Below, piece after piece: positions 42,159 through 50,875 of a stretch of 64,000 bases of DNA. Source of the stretch: a virus; the IMG/VR virus record IMGVR_UViG_3300050821_002279, positions 1 through 64,000 of that record; one strand, written 5' to 3'. Position 1 is the stretch's first letter, and each line of letters starts with the position of its first letter. The position numbers and the translations under genes are program-made. Below the pieces are notes generated by a model. It worked only from the letters and a program-made list of their open reading frames with translations. It was not told the DNA's origin and searched no databases.

Positions 42159-42185
42159 CTCAGCATAATCAATGAGTATGCTGAG
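42159..42185. promoter_or_regulatory. Perfect 9-bp inverted repeat before the winged-helix gene
   Basis: CTCAGCATA (42159-42167) and TATGCTGAG (42177-42185) with a 9-base spacer end two bases before the TTG start at 42188. There is no T tract. It is a likely operator for the downstream DNA-binding protein or a translation-blocking hairpin. Confidence 0.5.
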
Positions 42186-42187
42186 CA

Positions 42188-42445
42188 TTGAACAGCGAAA
42201 TCCCAAAAGTTAAGTGCGAATCCTGCGACGGAACCGGGGAAGTAGAACTTGACCAAACGCTTCTCGAAACGCTGAAGATAGTTCGCAAGCTGGGCAGGGC
42301 AACCGCGTCAGAGGTTTATGCACACAAGGACTTCAAGGACAAGGTGGTTTTAACCGCCGTGAATAATCGCCTGGACGAACTTTTCAATCTTGGATTCTTG
42401 ACACGCAGCAAATGCTCTAGGCAGTGGATGTATTGCGAGAAATGA
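42188..42445 (+). CDS. Winged-helix protein with CxxC motif
   Basis: 85 residues from TTG at 42188. VKCESCDGTGEVEL gives half a zinc knuckle; then LETLKIVRKLGRATASEVYA, LTAVNNRLDELFNLGFLTR and QWMY make a winged helix (MarR/PaaX-like layout). It may bind the inverted repeat at its own start (inference). Confidence 0.6.
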   Translation: MNSEIPKVKCESCDGTGEVELDQTLLETLKIVRKLGRATASEVYAHKDFKDKVVLTAVNNRLDELFNLGFLTRSKCSRQWMYCEK

Positions 42446-42825
42446 AAGACGAATCCGAAAAGCAAACACCCGACGTAATCGCGAGGCAGTGGTTGTATGC
42501 CTTCGAACGATGCGCCAGGGATCGAAATTACGATGAAGCCCTTTCTCTCCTGCACAAGAATTGCGTGTATTTCGGTCTTGCTGCGGATTCGCCCACGGCA
42601 GATTGGCTCGCGTGGTGGCCGCATCAGTTGAACTATACAGTGGACATGGCCGCAACGAAGTTCATCCCCGAGGGAAACTTGATCATGTTCTCTTGCGCTT
42701 GGCTCGCTAAGCCGGTTGTTATCGGCGCACCAGATAGAGTTGGCAATATGAGCGGGGCGCTCATGAGATTTGCGAACGAGAAGGTTTTGGCGGTAATGGT
42801 ACATATTTCTAGGAGGATGGAATAA
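42442..42825 (+). CDS. SnoaL/NTF2-like protein
   Basis: 127 residues from ATG at 42442 (ATGA overlap). DVIARQWLYAFERCARDRNY, EALSLLHKNCVYFGLA, WWPHQLNY, LIMFSCAW and VLAVMVHISRR follow the helix-then-curved-sheet order of NTF2-like (SnoaL) folds. Ligand or reaction unknown. Confidence 0.6.
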   Translation: MKDESEKQTPDVIARQWLYAFERCARDRNYDEALSLLHKNCVYFGLAADSPTADWLAWWPHQLNYTVDMAATKFIPEGNLIMFSCAWLAKPVVIGAPDRVGNMSGALMRFANEKVLAVMVHISRRME

Positions 42826-42834
42826 ACACACAAC

Positions 42835-43746
42835 ATGAAAACCACAGTCATTCACCACAGCGCAGACTACGACGGCATTTTCTGCCGTGAAATTGCACGG
42901 AAGTTTTTGACTGAAGCTGAGTTGATCGGATGGGATTTTGCCGATCCGCCACTGCCGGTCCCTGAAGGAAACGTGCTTGTCATGGATCTGCCACTGGACG
43001 CAACGTTTGGTGGAAAGTCTGGACAGTTCAACATGGGAGTCGTAAACGCATGGGAGTCCAACCGCTTGATTTGGATTGATCATCATCAAAGCGCGATAAA
43101 AACGCACCCCCCTGAAGTTGGCGGCTATCAAATCGACGGCGTTGCAGCATGTCGGTTGGCGTGGCAATGGTTCACTCAGACCGGACCCGACAATCCCCCC
43201 AGCGATCCGGCGCTTGCTAAAAAGGAAGACTTCATAGAGCGCAGGGTTTCAGAGCCAATCGCTGTTCGCCTCGCCGGTGAATACGACATTTGGGACAAAC
43301 GCGATCCTAACGCTGAACTGTTTCAGCATGGATTGAGAAGCCAGGAGCTTTCGCGTAACGAATGGGAATGGTTGCTCAGCATGAATCCCGGGGCAGTTCA
43401 AGTAGTTGAAAAGCTACTCAATCAGGGCTCTGCGGTTCAATATGCTCAACGCAAGCAAGACGAGTTCATTGCCAAAAGCCGCTCATTCGACGTGGAATGG
43501 GAGGGCTTGAAGTTCATGGCGATTAACGCCGTGCGCTGCAACTCTCTGACGTTCGAGGCCGCAACCCGTGCAGACCACGACGCGCTTATGGGCTTCTACT
43601 GGAACGGCAAATTCTGGAACGTGAGCCTGTACCATGCGCCGCACCGGAAGGATTTGGACCTGTCGGCCATCGCAGTGAAGTACGGCGGCGGCGGTCACAG
43701 GGGAGCATGCGGTTTCAGGGCTGATAAACTTCCGTTTATTCCGTAG
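42835..43746 (+). CDS. DHH/DHHA1 phosphoesterase
   Basis: 303 residues. TVIHHSADYDGIFCREIA (about 4-21) is the first DHH motif, LIWIDHHQSA (about 78-87) the D-H-H itself, GEYDIWDKRDP a further Asp motif, and KYGGGGHRGACGF (about 282-294) the DHHA1 substrate loop. Metal-dependent 3'-5' nanoRNase, cyclic-dinucleotide or pAp phosphatase activity is expected of the family. In a phage it could remove cyclic-dinucleotide or short-oligonucleotide alarm signals (inference). Confidence 0.85.
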   Translation: MKTTVIHHSADYDGIFCREIARKFLTEAELIGWDFADPPLPVPEGNVLVMDLPLDATFGGKSGQFNMGVVNAWESNRLIWIDHHQSAIKTHPPEVGGYQIDGVAACRLAWQWFTQTGPDNPPSDPALAKKEDFIERRVSEPIAVRLAGEYDIWDKRDPNAELFQHGLRSQELSRNEWEWLLSMNPGAVQVVEKLLNQGSAVQYAQRKQDEFIAKSRSFDVEWEGLKFMAINAVRCNSLTFEAATRADHDALMGFYWNGKFWNVSLYHAPHRKDLDLSAIAVKYGGGGHRGACGFRADKLPFIP

Positions 43747-43748
43747 TC

Positions 43749-45344
43749 GTGCTCCTCGCCCTCGCAACAAACCCGAAGGACGTTGATCGTGCCTCCGATC
43801 TAATCTCATGGATTGGCGAGCTTGGCTCTTACCCGAAACACTGGATGCTTCTCATCGGAGCATTTACGCTGGATGAAAGCATAATCTTTCAACTCGCGGC
43901 CCAGGCCAGAACGTGCGGTTTTAAGCAGGTTGTTTCGATTCGAGCGAAGACCGAGCCGGATAATCCTTGGCCGCAGGCTGCGAACCACATGTTCCATCTC
44001 GCGGCGGATTATGCGGCAAATCACGCCCGCGTCCCCTTTTTCTGGATAGAGCCGGATTGCGCACCCATGAGGGAAGGCTGGCTGGATGCTATCGAAGCTG
44101 AGTATCAAGCGATGCGCAAAGCCTTCATGGGCACAGTTTACGACCAGCCTTATCGCCACATGAACGGTGTAGGGTGCTATCCAGACAACATTCGCCGGTA
44201 TAACCCACTCATGTTTAATGCGGAGTTTGCCGGTCTGCCGTTCGATACCGTTCGCCCCGATCTGGTTCTCAACACGCGAAACGCCCACGTCACTCGCCTG
44301 ATTCACCGAAGCCTCGAAGATCCGGCGACGAACACGGCGCATCATTTCGCGACGATGGATGACCTTTCAATCATTCCGCGTGAATGCCTGCTTTTCCACG
44401 GATGCAAGGATGGCTCTCTCATCGCCCGTCTCCGCGAACAACGCAACGGATTATCCACCGTGATCAATCCGCCTCTTGAGACTGGACCGACTTTGAAAGA
44501 ACGATTCGTCCAAGGGATGAAGAAGCTGATTTCGTGGGATGGTGGGCCTTTCTATCATTCGGGGAACCTGGGCGATGTCGTTTACGGGTTGCCAGCGATC
44601 AAAGCTGTCGGCGGTGGGGATCTTATCATCGGCCCAGAGCAGCGAAAAACCGCTCTCTGCGCCGTCCCTATCGACAAGAAACAGTTCGAGATGTTCAAGC
44701 CCCTTCTGGATGCGCAATCGTATCTGAAGCACGTTGCTTACTCGGAGAAATATCCGCCGCAATGCAGGGATTTGAATCACTTCAGGACGATTTGGAACAC
44801 TCCCGCACTGCGAAAGAAGCACGATATTACCACCCTTTGCCAAGCTCATTTCCTTGAGCTTGGAGTGCTCGATAAATTCGACGCGCAAGAGCAGGCCGCG
44901 TGGCTCACATGCACAAAGCCGATGGAGACCGGGAAGCTCATCGTGCATCGTTCTCCCAGGTATAACGCGCCAGCGACCGGCAAAGATTCTTTTCCGTGGC
45001 AACGTGCCGTGGATAAATACCACGAGGATATGCTATTCGTTGGTCTGGAAAGCGAGCATGATGCCTTTTGTCGCAACTTCGGGAAGAAAGTCTCGTTTTG
45101 GAAGGTGAAAGACTTCATGGAAATGGCGAATATAATCGCTGGCGGCAAGGTTTGTCTCATGAACCAAAGCTTCCCGCTTTCTATCGCGATTGGGCTTGGT
45201 AAACGAGTGGTTTGTGAAGCCTTACCCCGAAGCCCGGATTGCAGGTTCTTCAGAAATTCATATACAGACCAGCTATTAGAGAAAGATCAAACATCCCTGT
45301 TGGATTTCATTGACAATCCGAAGCCGTTGGGTTTAATTGCATGA
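43749..45344 (+). CDS. Two-domain glycosyltransferase (GT-A plus GT9-like)
   Basis: 531 residues from GTG at 43749. Residues about 1-250 look like a GT-A domain (PFFWIEPDCAPMREGWLDAI supplies the D-containing donor motif). Residues about 265-531 resemble heptosyltransferase-type GT-B proteins: YHSGNLGDVVYGLPAIKAVG, and KVCLMNQSFPLSIAIGLGKR with a following PRSP. A fusion of two transferases suggests sequential sugar additions. It heads the glycosylation genes in the island. Confidence 0.7.
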   Translation: MLLALATNPKDVDRASDLISWIGELGSYPKHWMLLIGAFTLDESIIFQLAAQARTCGFKQVVSIRAKTEPDNPWPQAANHMFHLAADYAANHARVPFFWIEPDCAPMREGWLDAIEAEYQAMRKAFMGTVYDQPYRHMNGVGCYPDNIRRYNPLMFNAEFAGLPFDTVRPDLVLNTRNAHVTRLIHRSLEDPATNTAHHFATMDDLSIIPRECLLFHGCKDGSLIARLREQRNGLSTVINPPLETGPTLKERFVQGMKKLISWDGGPFYHSGNLGDVVYGLPAIKAVGGGDLIIGPEQRKTALCAVPIDKKQFEMFKPLLDAQSYLKHVAYSEKYPPQCRDLNHFRTIWNTPALRKKHDITTLCQAHFLELGVLDKFDAQEQAAWLTCTKPMETGKLIVHRSPRYNAPATGKDSFPWQRAVDKYHEDMLFVGLESEHDAFCRNFGKKVSFWKVKDFMEMANIIAGGKVCLMNQSFPLSIAIGLGKRVVCEALPRSPDCRFFRNSYTDQLLEKDQTSLLDFIDNPKPLGLIA

Positions 45345-45523
45345 ATGACTCAATCAGCAAGCTCGCAAGTCAATTTGGAAGGATGGGTGGATTATCTCGA
45401 TCTCCTGCCAAATCGCGTGCGGCAAAACGTAATGGAAGGCTTGGCGGGCGGCCAAAGCGTTGGAAGACCAGTTCGCCTGTTCAGCAGAGAGCATCTGCGC
45501 CAAAGGCTTCAAAAAAAGATTAA
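45341..45523 (+). CDS. Small basic GRxGG-type protein
   Basis: 60 residues, ATGA overlap with the previous gene. GRMGGLSRSPAKSRAAKRNG and GRLGGRPK are typical of small phage/bacterial basic proteins of unknown role. Its 3' half overlaps the HNH gene in another frame, so the HNH element may have inserted into it. Confidence 0.55.
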   Translation: MNDSISKLASQFGRMGGLSRSPAKSRAAKRNGRLGGRPKRWKTSSPVQQRASAPKASKKD

Positions 45524-45956
45524 TGTTGACCTAGTATCAGGTTGCTGGAATTGGACTGGATACATAATGAAAAATGGATACGCAACAATAGGAGTCCATC
45601 ATGCTAAGATTTTGATTCATAGATTATCGTGGGTCTTATTTGTCGGCTCTATCCCGCTTGGACTATGCGTCCTTCATCACTGCGACAACCGCAAGTGTTG
45701 CAACTGGGAGCACCTTTTTACTGGAACTAATCAGGAAAACCAAGACGATTGCAGACAGAAAGGAAGACATCGCTGGCTGAGGGGTGAATTGCATCCAAAG
45801 CGTATCCTGACAGAGCTAGAAGTAATTGCAATAAAACAACGACACGCGAGCACTGGAGAATCTTTTACTAGCATCTCCCTAGATTACCCTTCTGTCCATA
45901 AAGATACAATTCGGGCGATTCTTAATAATAAATCTTGGGGTTGGCTGAATCCATGA
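45432..45956 (+). CDS. HNH endonuclease (HNH_3 type)
   Basis: 174 residues if started at ATG 45432; a later unconventional start near 45480 is possible since the conserved part begins at RLFSREHLRQRL. GCWNWTGYIMKNGYATI, HRLSWVLFVGSIPLGLCVLH, HCDNRKCCNWEHLF, GTNQENQDDCRQKGRH and GELHPKRILTELEV are the full HNH_3 core plus the usual helix-turn-helix. Mobile nuclease inserted in the modification island. Confidence 0.85.
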   Translation: MEGLAGGQSVGRPVRLFSREHLRQRLQKKINVDLVSGCWNWTGYIMKNGYATIGVHHAKILIHRLSWVLFVGSIPLGLCVLHHCDNRKCCNWEHLFTGTNQENQDDCRQKGRHRWLRGELHPKRILTELEVIAIKQRHASTGESFTSISLDYPSVHKDTIRAILNNKSWGWLNP

Positions 45957-46768
45957 ACTACACCGAGCGCATCCCGTGTCCCGTCTGCAAATCCTCAGAG
46001 GCAAAAACCGCGAGGACTTCGCGGGACATTGTGCAATGCGACTCTTGCGGCATCGTTTACCTTCGCACGAGACCGCCCGTGAAGGAGTTGGAAGCGTGGT
46101 ACCAACGCTATGCGAGCAATCCAGGCTCACACATGAAGTGTCCCGAGACATTCGATCAAGTCCGAACAACGCCGCTTCGCCGCAACGATCTAATGTCGGA
46201 CTTGCTAGGCTTCGTCGGGCCAGAGCGGAGACAATTTATTGATTGCGGCTCAGGCTGGGGCGCTTTCCTTCATAATGCCCGTGAGCACGATTTCGCCGTG
46301 ACTGGGATCGAGATATGCAGGGAGATGGCCGACTTCGCAACGAGCATGCTTGGGATTTATACGCACCGTTGCCAGCTTGAGGAGACAGACCTTCTTTCTG
46401 ACGGCACGCAAGTCGTAAGCCTTTGCCACAGCTTAGAGCATCTTCCTGATACCGCTTCCGCTTTGGGCTACATTCATCGCATCCTTGAGCCAAACGGGAT
46501 TATTTGCGGCATCGTGCCTAACTTCGCCGGATGGGGCTCGATTACCATGCGCGAGAAATGGCCCTGGATCGACGCAGATTATCATTATACCCACTATTCA
46601 CCAGAGACGCTCAAGACAACGCTTTGGCGGTTTGGTTTCAATACCTTGAAGATGTACACAACTACCGGCGACTTTGACCGCAAACTTCTTCCAACCGGCG
46701 CATCCTTGGCAAGGCTTGAGGCGGATGGAAAGGGTGAGGAAATACATTGGATAGCGCAGAAGCTATGA
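45953..46768 (+). CDS. SAM methyltransferase with zinc ribbon
   Basis: 271 residues from ATG at 45953 (ATGA overlap). N-terminal CPVC...CDSCGIVYLR zinc ribbon; QFIDCGSGWGAFLHNAREH (about 94-112) is SAM motif I, GIEICREMADFA motif II, VVSLCHSLEHLPD motif IV-like and LEPNGIICGIVPN the post-motif. This matches class I O/C-methyltransferases of sugar and glycan modification clusters. Probably methylates a sugar made by its neighbours. Confidence 0.8.
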   Translation: MNYTERIPCPVCKSSEAKTARTSRDIVQCDSCGIVYLRTRPPVKELEAWYQRYASNPGSHMKCPETFDQVRTTPLRRNDLMSDLLGFVGPERRQFIDCGSGWGAFLHNAREHDFAVTGIEICREMADFATSMLGIYTHRCQLEETDLLSDGTQVVSLCHSLEHLPDTASALGYIHRILEPNGIICGIVPNFAGWGSITMREKWPWIDADYHYTHYSPETLKTTLWRFGFNTLKMYTTTGDFDRKLLPTGASLARLEADGKGEEIHWIAQKL

Positions 46769-46905
46769 AATCCGACATGACTGATTTTTGGAGTGGTTTA
46801 GGACTGGCCCTGATAATCCTAGCGTGCTTTCTTGGACTTGGCGGGTGCATTTATTTGGCCGAAAAAGGCGATCAAAGGCCCACACCAGCAGAATCGTCGA
46901 AATGA
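46765..46905 (+). CDS. Small membrane protein
   Basis: 46 residues: MKSDMTDFWSGLGLALIILA then a continuing hydrophobic GLGGC stretch makes one transmembrane helix (a lipobox-like LGGC is present but not at a normal signal position). ATGA overlaps on both sides. Function unknown. Confidence 0.5.
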   Translation: MKSDMTDFWSGLGLALIILACFLGLGGCIYLAEKGDQRPTPAESSK

Positions 46906-47906
46906 TTAAAATCTTTGCCACAACCCTAAACACCTTTGCCGGGAATAATCCCTATGGCGTCCATCCTGTTTGCCATTATGCTCTGGATACCCTCGTTTAT
47001 TATTGTCCAGAACAGTTTGAAAAGACATCGAGTTTGGCTGAATGTGACGCTGTTCTCACAAACGCCCCCGCCGCCCCGCCCTACTCCTTCGATTGGGTCA
47101 CGGCAGATTCGGTAATCGCGCTCAAAAAGCCAATCTTCATCTTGAACGATGCTGATGGCGCAATGCCTGACTGCGAGGGGCAAACACCAGACAAGGTGCG
47201 AAACTTCCAAAACTTCGTTCGCGGCGGAAACGGGATACGAGCTTACTTCTACCGCGAGTGGTTTGAAGGCTACGAACGCCCCGATCTCCCATTCCCGCTC
47301 CTGCCATTTGAACTCGTCGGTTATCTTTGGACGGCCCACCCCAAGGACCGCCAGGATTATCACACCAATGAAACGCTGGAGAACTTCAAATCGCGACAAT
47401 GGGACATCCTTTTCGCGCAATCCTTAAACTGCCAAGCCAGGATTGCTCTCCACAATGCCCTTCTTCGACTCCCAAGGACGGCTGTGCGCAATCTTTATAG
47501 CACTGGGAAGCTTCCAGCCGCGCAACACCTCTCAGACCAAGGCACGGCGCGAATAACGACCGCGATTGAAGGCTCAGGGATTAAATGCTGCTCAACCCAC
47601 GAAGCCTCGCTAAACTCCGTGATGGCGATGGGCGATATCGCGATGCATTGGACTTACCCCTGGATTGACGGCGAAAACTGCATACGGCTCGTTTACGAAA
47701 AGAACAAGGGGGAAGGCTCGCTGGTTCACAACTTTGGAAGGGGACTGCCTGACGTGGACAAATCGATCTTGAAGCTCCAAGCGCATTTGGATGCACCGGA
47801 AAGGCTGTACAACATCATGCAGGCCGGAATGGAGACGGCAAGGAAGTATTCGCTGCCGGAATATTACAAGAATCATCTTGGGGCAAACATCATCAAGTAT
47901 TTATGA
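46902..47906 (+). CDS. Glycosyltransferase-like protein, paralogue of 49847
   Basis: 334 residues from ATG at 46902 (ATGA overlap). GT-B-like layout; the C-terminal domain has IKCCSTHEASLNSVMAMGDI, WTYPWIDGENCIRL and then AGMETARKYSLPEYYKNHLG, closely paralleling KCFRCAEASYNAVMAQQ, WSYPWVAGRNCIQL and KGMENNQRYHNATYARDYL in the 49847 gene. Such E-A-S-x-N-x-V/A and P-W-x-x-x-x-N-C-I motifs resemble exostosin-type transferases. Donor and acceptor unknown. Confidence 0.6.
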   Translation: MIKIFATTLNTFAGNNPYGVHPVCHYALDTLVYYCPEQFEKTSSLAECDAVLTNAPAAPPYSFDWVTADSVIALKKPIFILNDADGAMPDCEGQTPDKVRNFQNFVRGGNGIRAYFYREWFEGYERPDLPFPLLPFELVGYLWTAHPKDRQDYHTNETLENFKSRQWDILFAQSLNCQARIALHNALLRLPRTAVRNLYSTGKLPAAQHLSDQGTARITTAIEGSGIKCCSTHEASLNSVMAMGDIAMHWTYPWIDGENCIRLVYEKNKGEGSLVHNFGRGLPDVDKSILKLQAHLDAPERLYNIMQAGMETARKYSLPEYYKNHLGANIIKYL

Positions 47907-48133
47907 AAGCACACCTTCACGTCCACGACGGAGACGCGCAGCTTGAAATCATCGCGGAAACGGAGTTCGAGAAACGCGCTTTGGCAATGTGTCACGAAAA
48001 CTTCCCGATTCAATCGTTGCGGATCGTAATTGACGAGGGTGGCTATTTAGGACAAGCGCCAAGGACAGCTTGTGCCCTGATTGACTTCGAGCCAAAGCCG
48101 CAACCATTTAAAAGCGTGTCATTAAACCCATGA
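47903..48133 (+). CDS. Small hypothetical protein
   Basis: 76 residues, ATGA overlaps at both ends. MKAHLHVHDGDAQLEIIAE and LRIVIDEGGYLGQAP form a small beta/alpha unit. No family recognised. Confidence 0.5.
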   Translation: MKAHLHVHDGDAQLEIIAETEFEKRALAMCHENFPIQSLRIVIDEGGYLGQAPRTACALIDFEPKPQPFKSVSLNP

Positions 48134-48864
48134 ACCTTACGCCCGAACTCCAAGCCTTCGTCGATCTCTGGCGCAACGAAGACGCGTACAATAACGACTT
48201 TCACGCCCGCTGCACGAAGATGGTCGATGAATCCAAGCTTCTCAAGGAGCACCGCGACTGGATCGAAGCGAATCAATTCGGTTTCGGCGACAGAGCCTTT
48301 CACTGTATTTGGCTGGCTCTCATGGCCCAAATGCCCCCGGACTTTTCCTTCCTCGAAATCGGCGTCTTCAAAGGGCAGGTCTTGAGCCTCGTCGGGCTCA
48401 TCGCAAAGACGATGGAAAAGAAGGCGCACATCTACGGCGTGACAACCTTAACGAATACTGAGGACGTTCGATGCCGGTATCCTGCTGGCGATTACAAGGG
48501 ATGGATAAATCAGATTCACGAACATTTTCAAGTGCAGAAACCGATCCTGATTGTCGGAAAATCGAGCAATCCAACGGTTGTTGAGCAATGCACCGGATTT
48601 GCGCCGTATGATTTGGTGTACGTGGACGGGTCTCACGACTATCCAGATGTCGTGTTCGACATTAAGACCTATGCGCCGATGACGAAGGCGGGCGGGTTTT
48701 TGGTGATGGACGATGCCAGCATCAACCGTCTCAACGTGGGAAGTTGCTGGAGTGGCCTCGAAGATGTCGCGCAGGCCGTTAAGGATCATTTGGACAATGA
48801 TCCGAGGTTCAAGTTTCTCCTAGCATGCGGCCACCTCAACCTGTTCCAGAGAGTTAAGGATTAA
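48130..48864 (+). CDS. SAM methyltransferase (Methyltransf_24 type)
   Basis: 244 residues. FSFLEIGVFKGQVLSLVGLI (about 75-94) is SAM motif I, APYDLVYVDGSHDYPDVVFD (about 158-177) with AGGFLVMDDAS the metal-binding acidic cluster of cephalosporin-hydroxylase/macrocin-type O-methyltransferases. Probably methylates a sugar hydroxyl. Located among glycosyltransferases. Confidence 0.8.
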   Translation: MNLTPELQAFVDLWRNEDAYNNDFHARCTKMVDESKLLKEHRDWIEANQFGFGDRAFHCIWLALMAQMPPDFSFLEIGVFKGQVLSLVGLIAKTMEKKAHIYGVTTLTNTEDVRCRYPAGDYKGWINQIHEHFQVQKPILIVGKSSNPTVVEQCTGFAPYDLVYVDGSHDYPDVVFDIKTYAPMTKAGGFLVMDDASINRLNVGSCWSGLEDVAQAVKDHLDNDPRFKFLLACGHLNLFQRVKD

Positions 48865-48921
48865 CCATGCCAATCCGTTACAAAGCTGAGCATTTCGAGT
48901 GGCTTATATAAAGAAGCACGC

Positions 48922-49644
48922 ATGACGACTCCTGTTGTAACTATTTCTAGCAGGACTCCAGATCGGATTAAAGAGCCCTATTACCACCTTGATGCTTTCA
49001 TTGAGAGCGCCAAGAGGCAAGGAATATCGCCTGTGTTTTTACCGGGTAAATATTTCGGCTTGATGAGTAAGCCACGATTGCTCCTCGACTGGATTCACAC
49101 CAACGGGGCGGCTTTTCAGCATTTGATCTGTTGCGATGCATGGGATGTCGCGCTAATCTGCGGAACCGAAGAAATCATTTACAATTACAAAGGCTTCGGC
49201 TTTCCAATCGTGATGAATGCAGAACGCAACTGTTTCCCTCTTGCTGACCTCGCAGACAAGTTTCCAGAATCTCCAACGCCCTATAAGTACGTTAATAGTG
49301 GCTTCTACGTTGGCGAGACTGCTGCGATCGTCTCCATGCTCGAAACCATGCGCGATACCTACGGCTTTCCAGACGACGTTCATAATCCCGATGGAAGTTG
49401 GACCGCGAGAAACGACCAGGGCGACTACAGCCTTTATTTTTTGGAGCATCAAAACATCATCAAGCTCGACACGACCGCGATCTTGGCCCAAACCCTTCAC
49501 GATGCCGATCCGCAAGAATTTGCCTATTTGCCAGATACTAAGCGCGTGATAAGTCTGCTTACTAAAAATCAACCCTGCGCGATCCACGGCAACGGCTCCG
49601 GCAAATCATGGTTAAAACGAATCATCGGATGGCTTGGACTATGA
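48922..49644 (+). CDS. PLOD/GT25-like glycosyltransferase
   Basis: 240 residues. LICCDAWDVALICGTEEII (about 69-87) supplies the D-x-x-D donor-metal motif, FPIVMNAERNCFPLADLAD follows and YKYVNSGFYVGETAAIVSML completes the domain. The order D-A-x-D, x-x-x-x-A-E-x-x-C-x-P, Y-L/V-N-S-G is that of procollagen-lysine glycosyltransferase-type (PLOD, GT25-related) domains found in giant viruses and phages. Likely adds glucose or galactose. Confidence 0.75.
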   Translation: MTTPVVTISSRTPDRIKEPYYHLDAFIESAKRQGISPVFLPGKYFGLMSKPRLLLDWIHTNGAAFQHLICCDAWDVALICGTEEIIYNYKGFGFPIVMNAERNCFPLADLADKFPESPTPYKYVNSGFYVGETAAIVSMLETMRDTYGFPDDVHNPDGSWTARNDQGDYSLYFLEHQNIIKLDTTAILAQTLHDADPQEFAYLPDTKRVISLLTKNQPCAIHGNGSGKSWLKRIIGWLGL

Positions 49645-49850
49645 GAGTTGTGAACGCATTCATCCTAGTTGTTGGGGTTTGCCTCTGGAGTTTTCTTATT
49701 TGCAAGACTCGCAGGAGACTGAGAATTCAACGCGATTTTGATCGCAATAATGAAGCCTTCTTTCGTGCCGCCCTTAATAGAAACACGACGGCCATGAAAT
49801 CTCACCACGAGCAATGCGAGGCCGCTTTGGAGGAGCTTAAAAAGCTGTGA
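49641..49850 (+). CDS. Small membrane-anchored coiled-coil protein
   Basis: 69 residues from ATG at 49641 (ATGA overlap). One transmembrane helix (FILVVGVCLWSFLIC) followed by a charged helical tail. It has the size of a spanin-like or accessory membrane protein, but no lysis genes surround it. Function unknown. Confidence 0.5.
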   Translation: MRVVNAFILVVGVCLWSFLICKTRRRLRIQRDFDRNNEAFFRAALNRNTTAMKSHHEQCEAALEELKKL

Positions 49851-50875
49851 GGGCTTTAATCACCTCCTTCAACCAAAAGCTCGGGCTGAATCCGATGGTC
49901 TCCCGCCTTCTCCACGCAATCCCCGGCTTCGAACCAGCAGGCGTACACGATTGCGATGTTGTGTTCCTGTCCTTTATCGCTCCCGAGCAAGACTTCGTTC
50001 CCGACAAGATGACGCTGGATGCGATCTCGCGGCGGAAGCTGCCGGTGATAATCTTTGACCATTCGGAAACGTTCAAGGAACCATTCATTTTAGGATTTTC
50101 GCCCGTTGAGCCTGGAGGCCAGTACGAGCTTGTTCACTCTATTCTGGCGCGGGAACTGAACACTAAGGCGTATTTTAAACGCGAGATGTCGCCAACTCCA
50201 CCAAGTCCGTTTAATCTAATATTCCCAGTCTATCCCCTCGACTGGACCCTCAACGCCCTTTCGCCAGCCCATGTTGATACCCGCGAGGAGTACAACGCTC
50301 GCCCCATCGACATTTTCTATAGCTGGGGATACTCAAACGAATCCCGTCCCCGCCTCATGGGGGAACTGCTCCGACAAGCTGGAAGATTCTGCGCTCACTT
50401 CTGTTTAACTGAGGAAGATTTGGACGTTGCTTTGAAAGAAGGGCGCGAGCGGATCTTCGCACTGCTCTTTACCCCGCACTTCAGGCGGATTCACTACAGC
50501 AAAATCTTCGAGTGGCAGGGCAAGGCGAAGGTGAGTATTTCGATGTTTGGGGCAGGGAAGAAGTGTTTTCGCTGCGCAGAGGCATCGTATAACGCGGTTA
50601 TGGCGCAACAAGCCCCGGATGAACTTCAGTGGTCTTACCCTTGGGTTGCGGGACGGAACTGTATTCAGCTTCCGACCGGAAGAAGGCTTGATAAGGATTC
50701 GTTTTGGCGCGAAGAGGAAGAAGTCGCCGTTGCATGGCTTTATAGTGGACTCCGCGAAACACAAGGCTCCCTTTACGACATCTACCTCAAAGGCATGGAA
50801 AACAATCAACGGTACCACAATGCGACGTACGCGAGGGATTATCTTGCACCGCGAATCATGGAGGCTTTGAAATGA
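49847..50875 (+). CDS. Glycosyltransferase-like protein, paralogue of 46902
   Basis: 342 residues from GTG at 49847. N-terminal half has HDCDVVFLSFIAPEQDF and RRKLPVIIFDHSE (Rossmann strands); C-terminal half FRCAEASYNAVMAQQAPDEL, WSYPWVAGRNCIQL as in the 46902 gene. Exostosin-like GT-B architecture. It closes the run of transferases in the island. Confidence 0.6.
   Translation: MRALITSFNQKLGLNPMVSRLLHAIPGFEPAGVHDCDVVFLSFIAPEQDFVPDKMTLDAISRRKLPVIIFDHSETFKEPFILGFSPVEPGGQYELVHSILARELNTKAYFKREMSPTPPSPFNLIFPVYPLDWTLNALSPAHVDTREEYNARPIDIFYSWGYSNESRPRLMGELLRQAGRFCAHFCLTEEDLDVALKEGRERIFALLFTPHFRRIHYSKIFEWQGKAKVSISMFGAGKKCFRCAEASYNAVMAQQAPDELQWSYPWVAGRNCIQLPTGRRLDKDSFWREEEEVAVAWLYSGLRETQGSLYDIYLKGMENNQRYHNATYARDYLAPRIMEALK

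Noticed and set aside
49641-49850. Holin or spanin
   Set aside because: One transmembrane helix and a charged tail are compatible, but no endolysin or partner is nearby and no lipobox is present.
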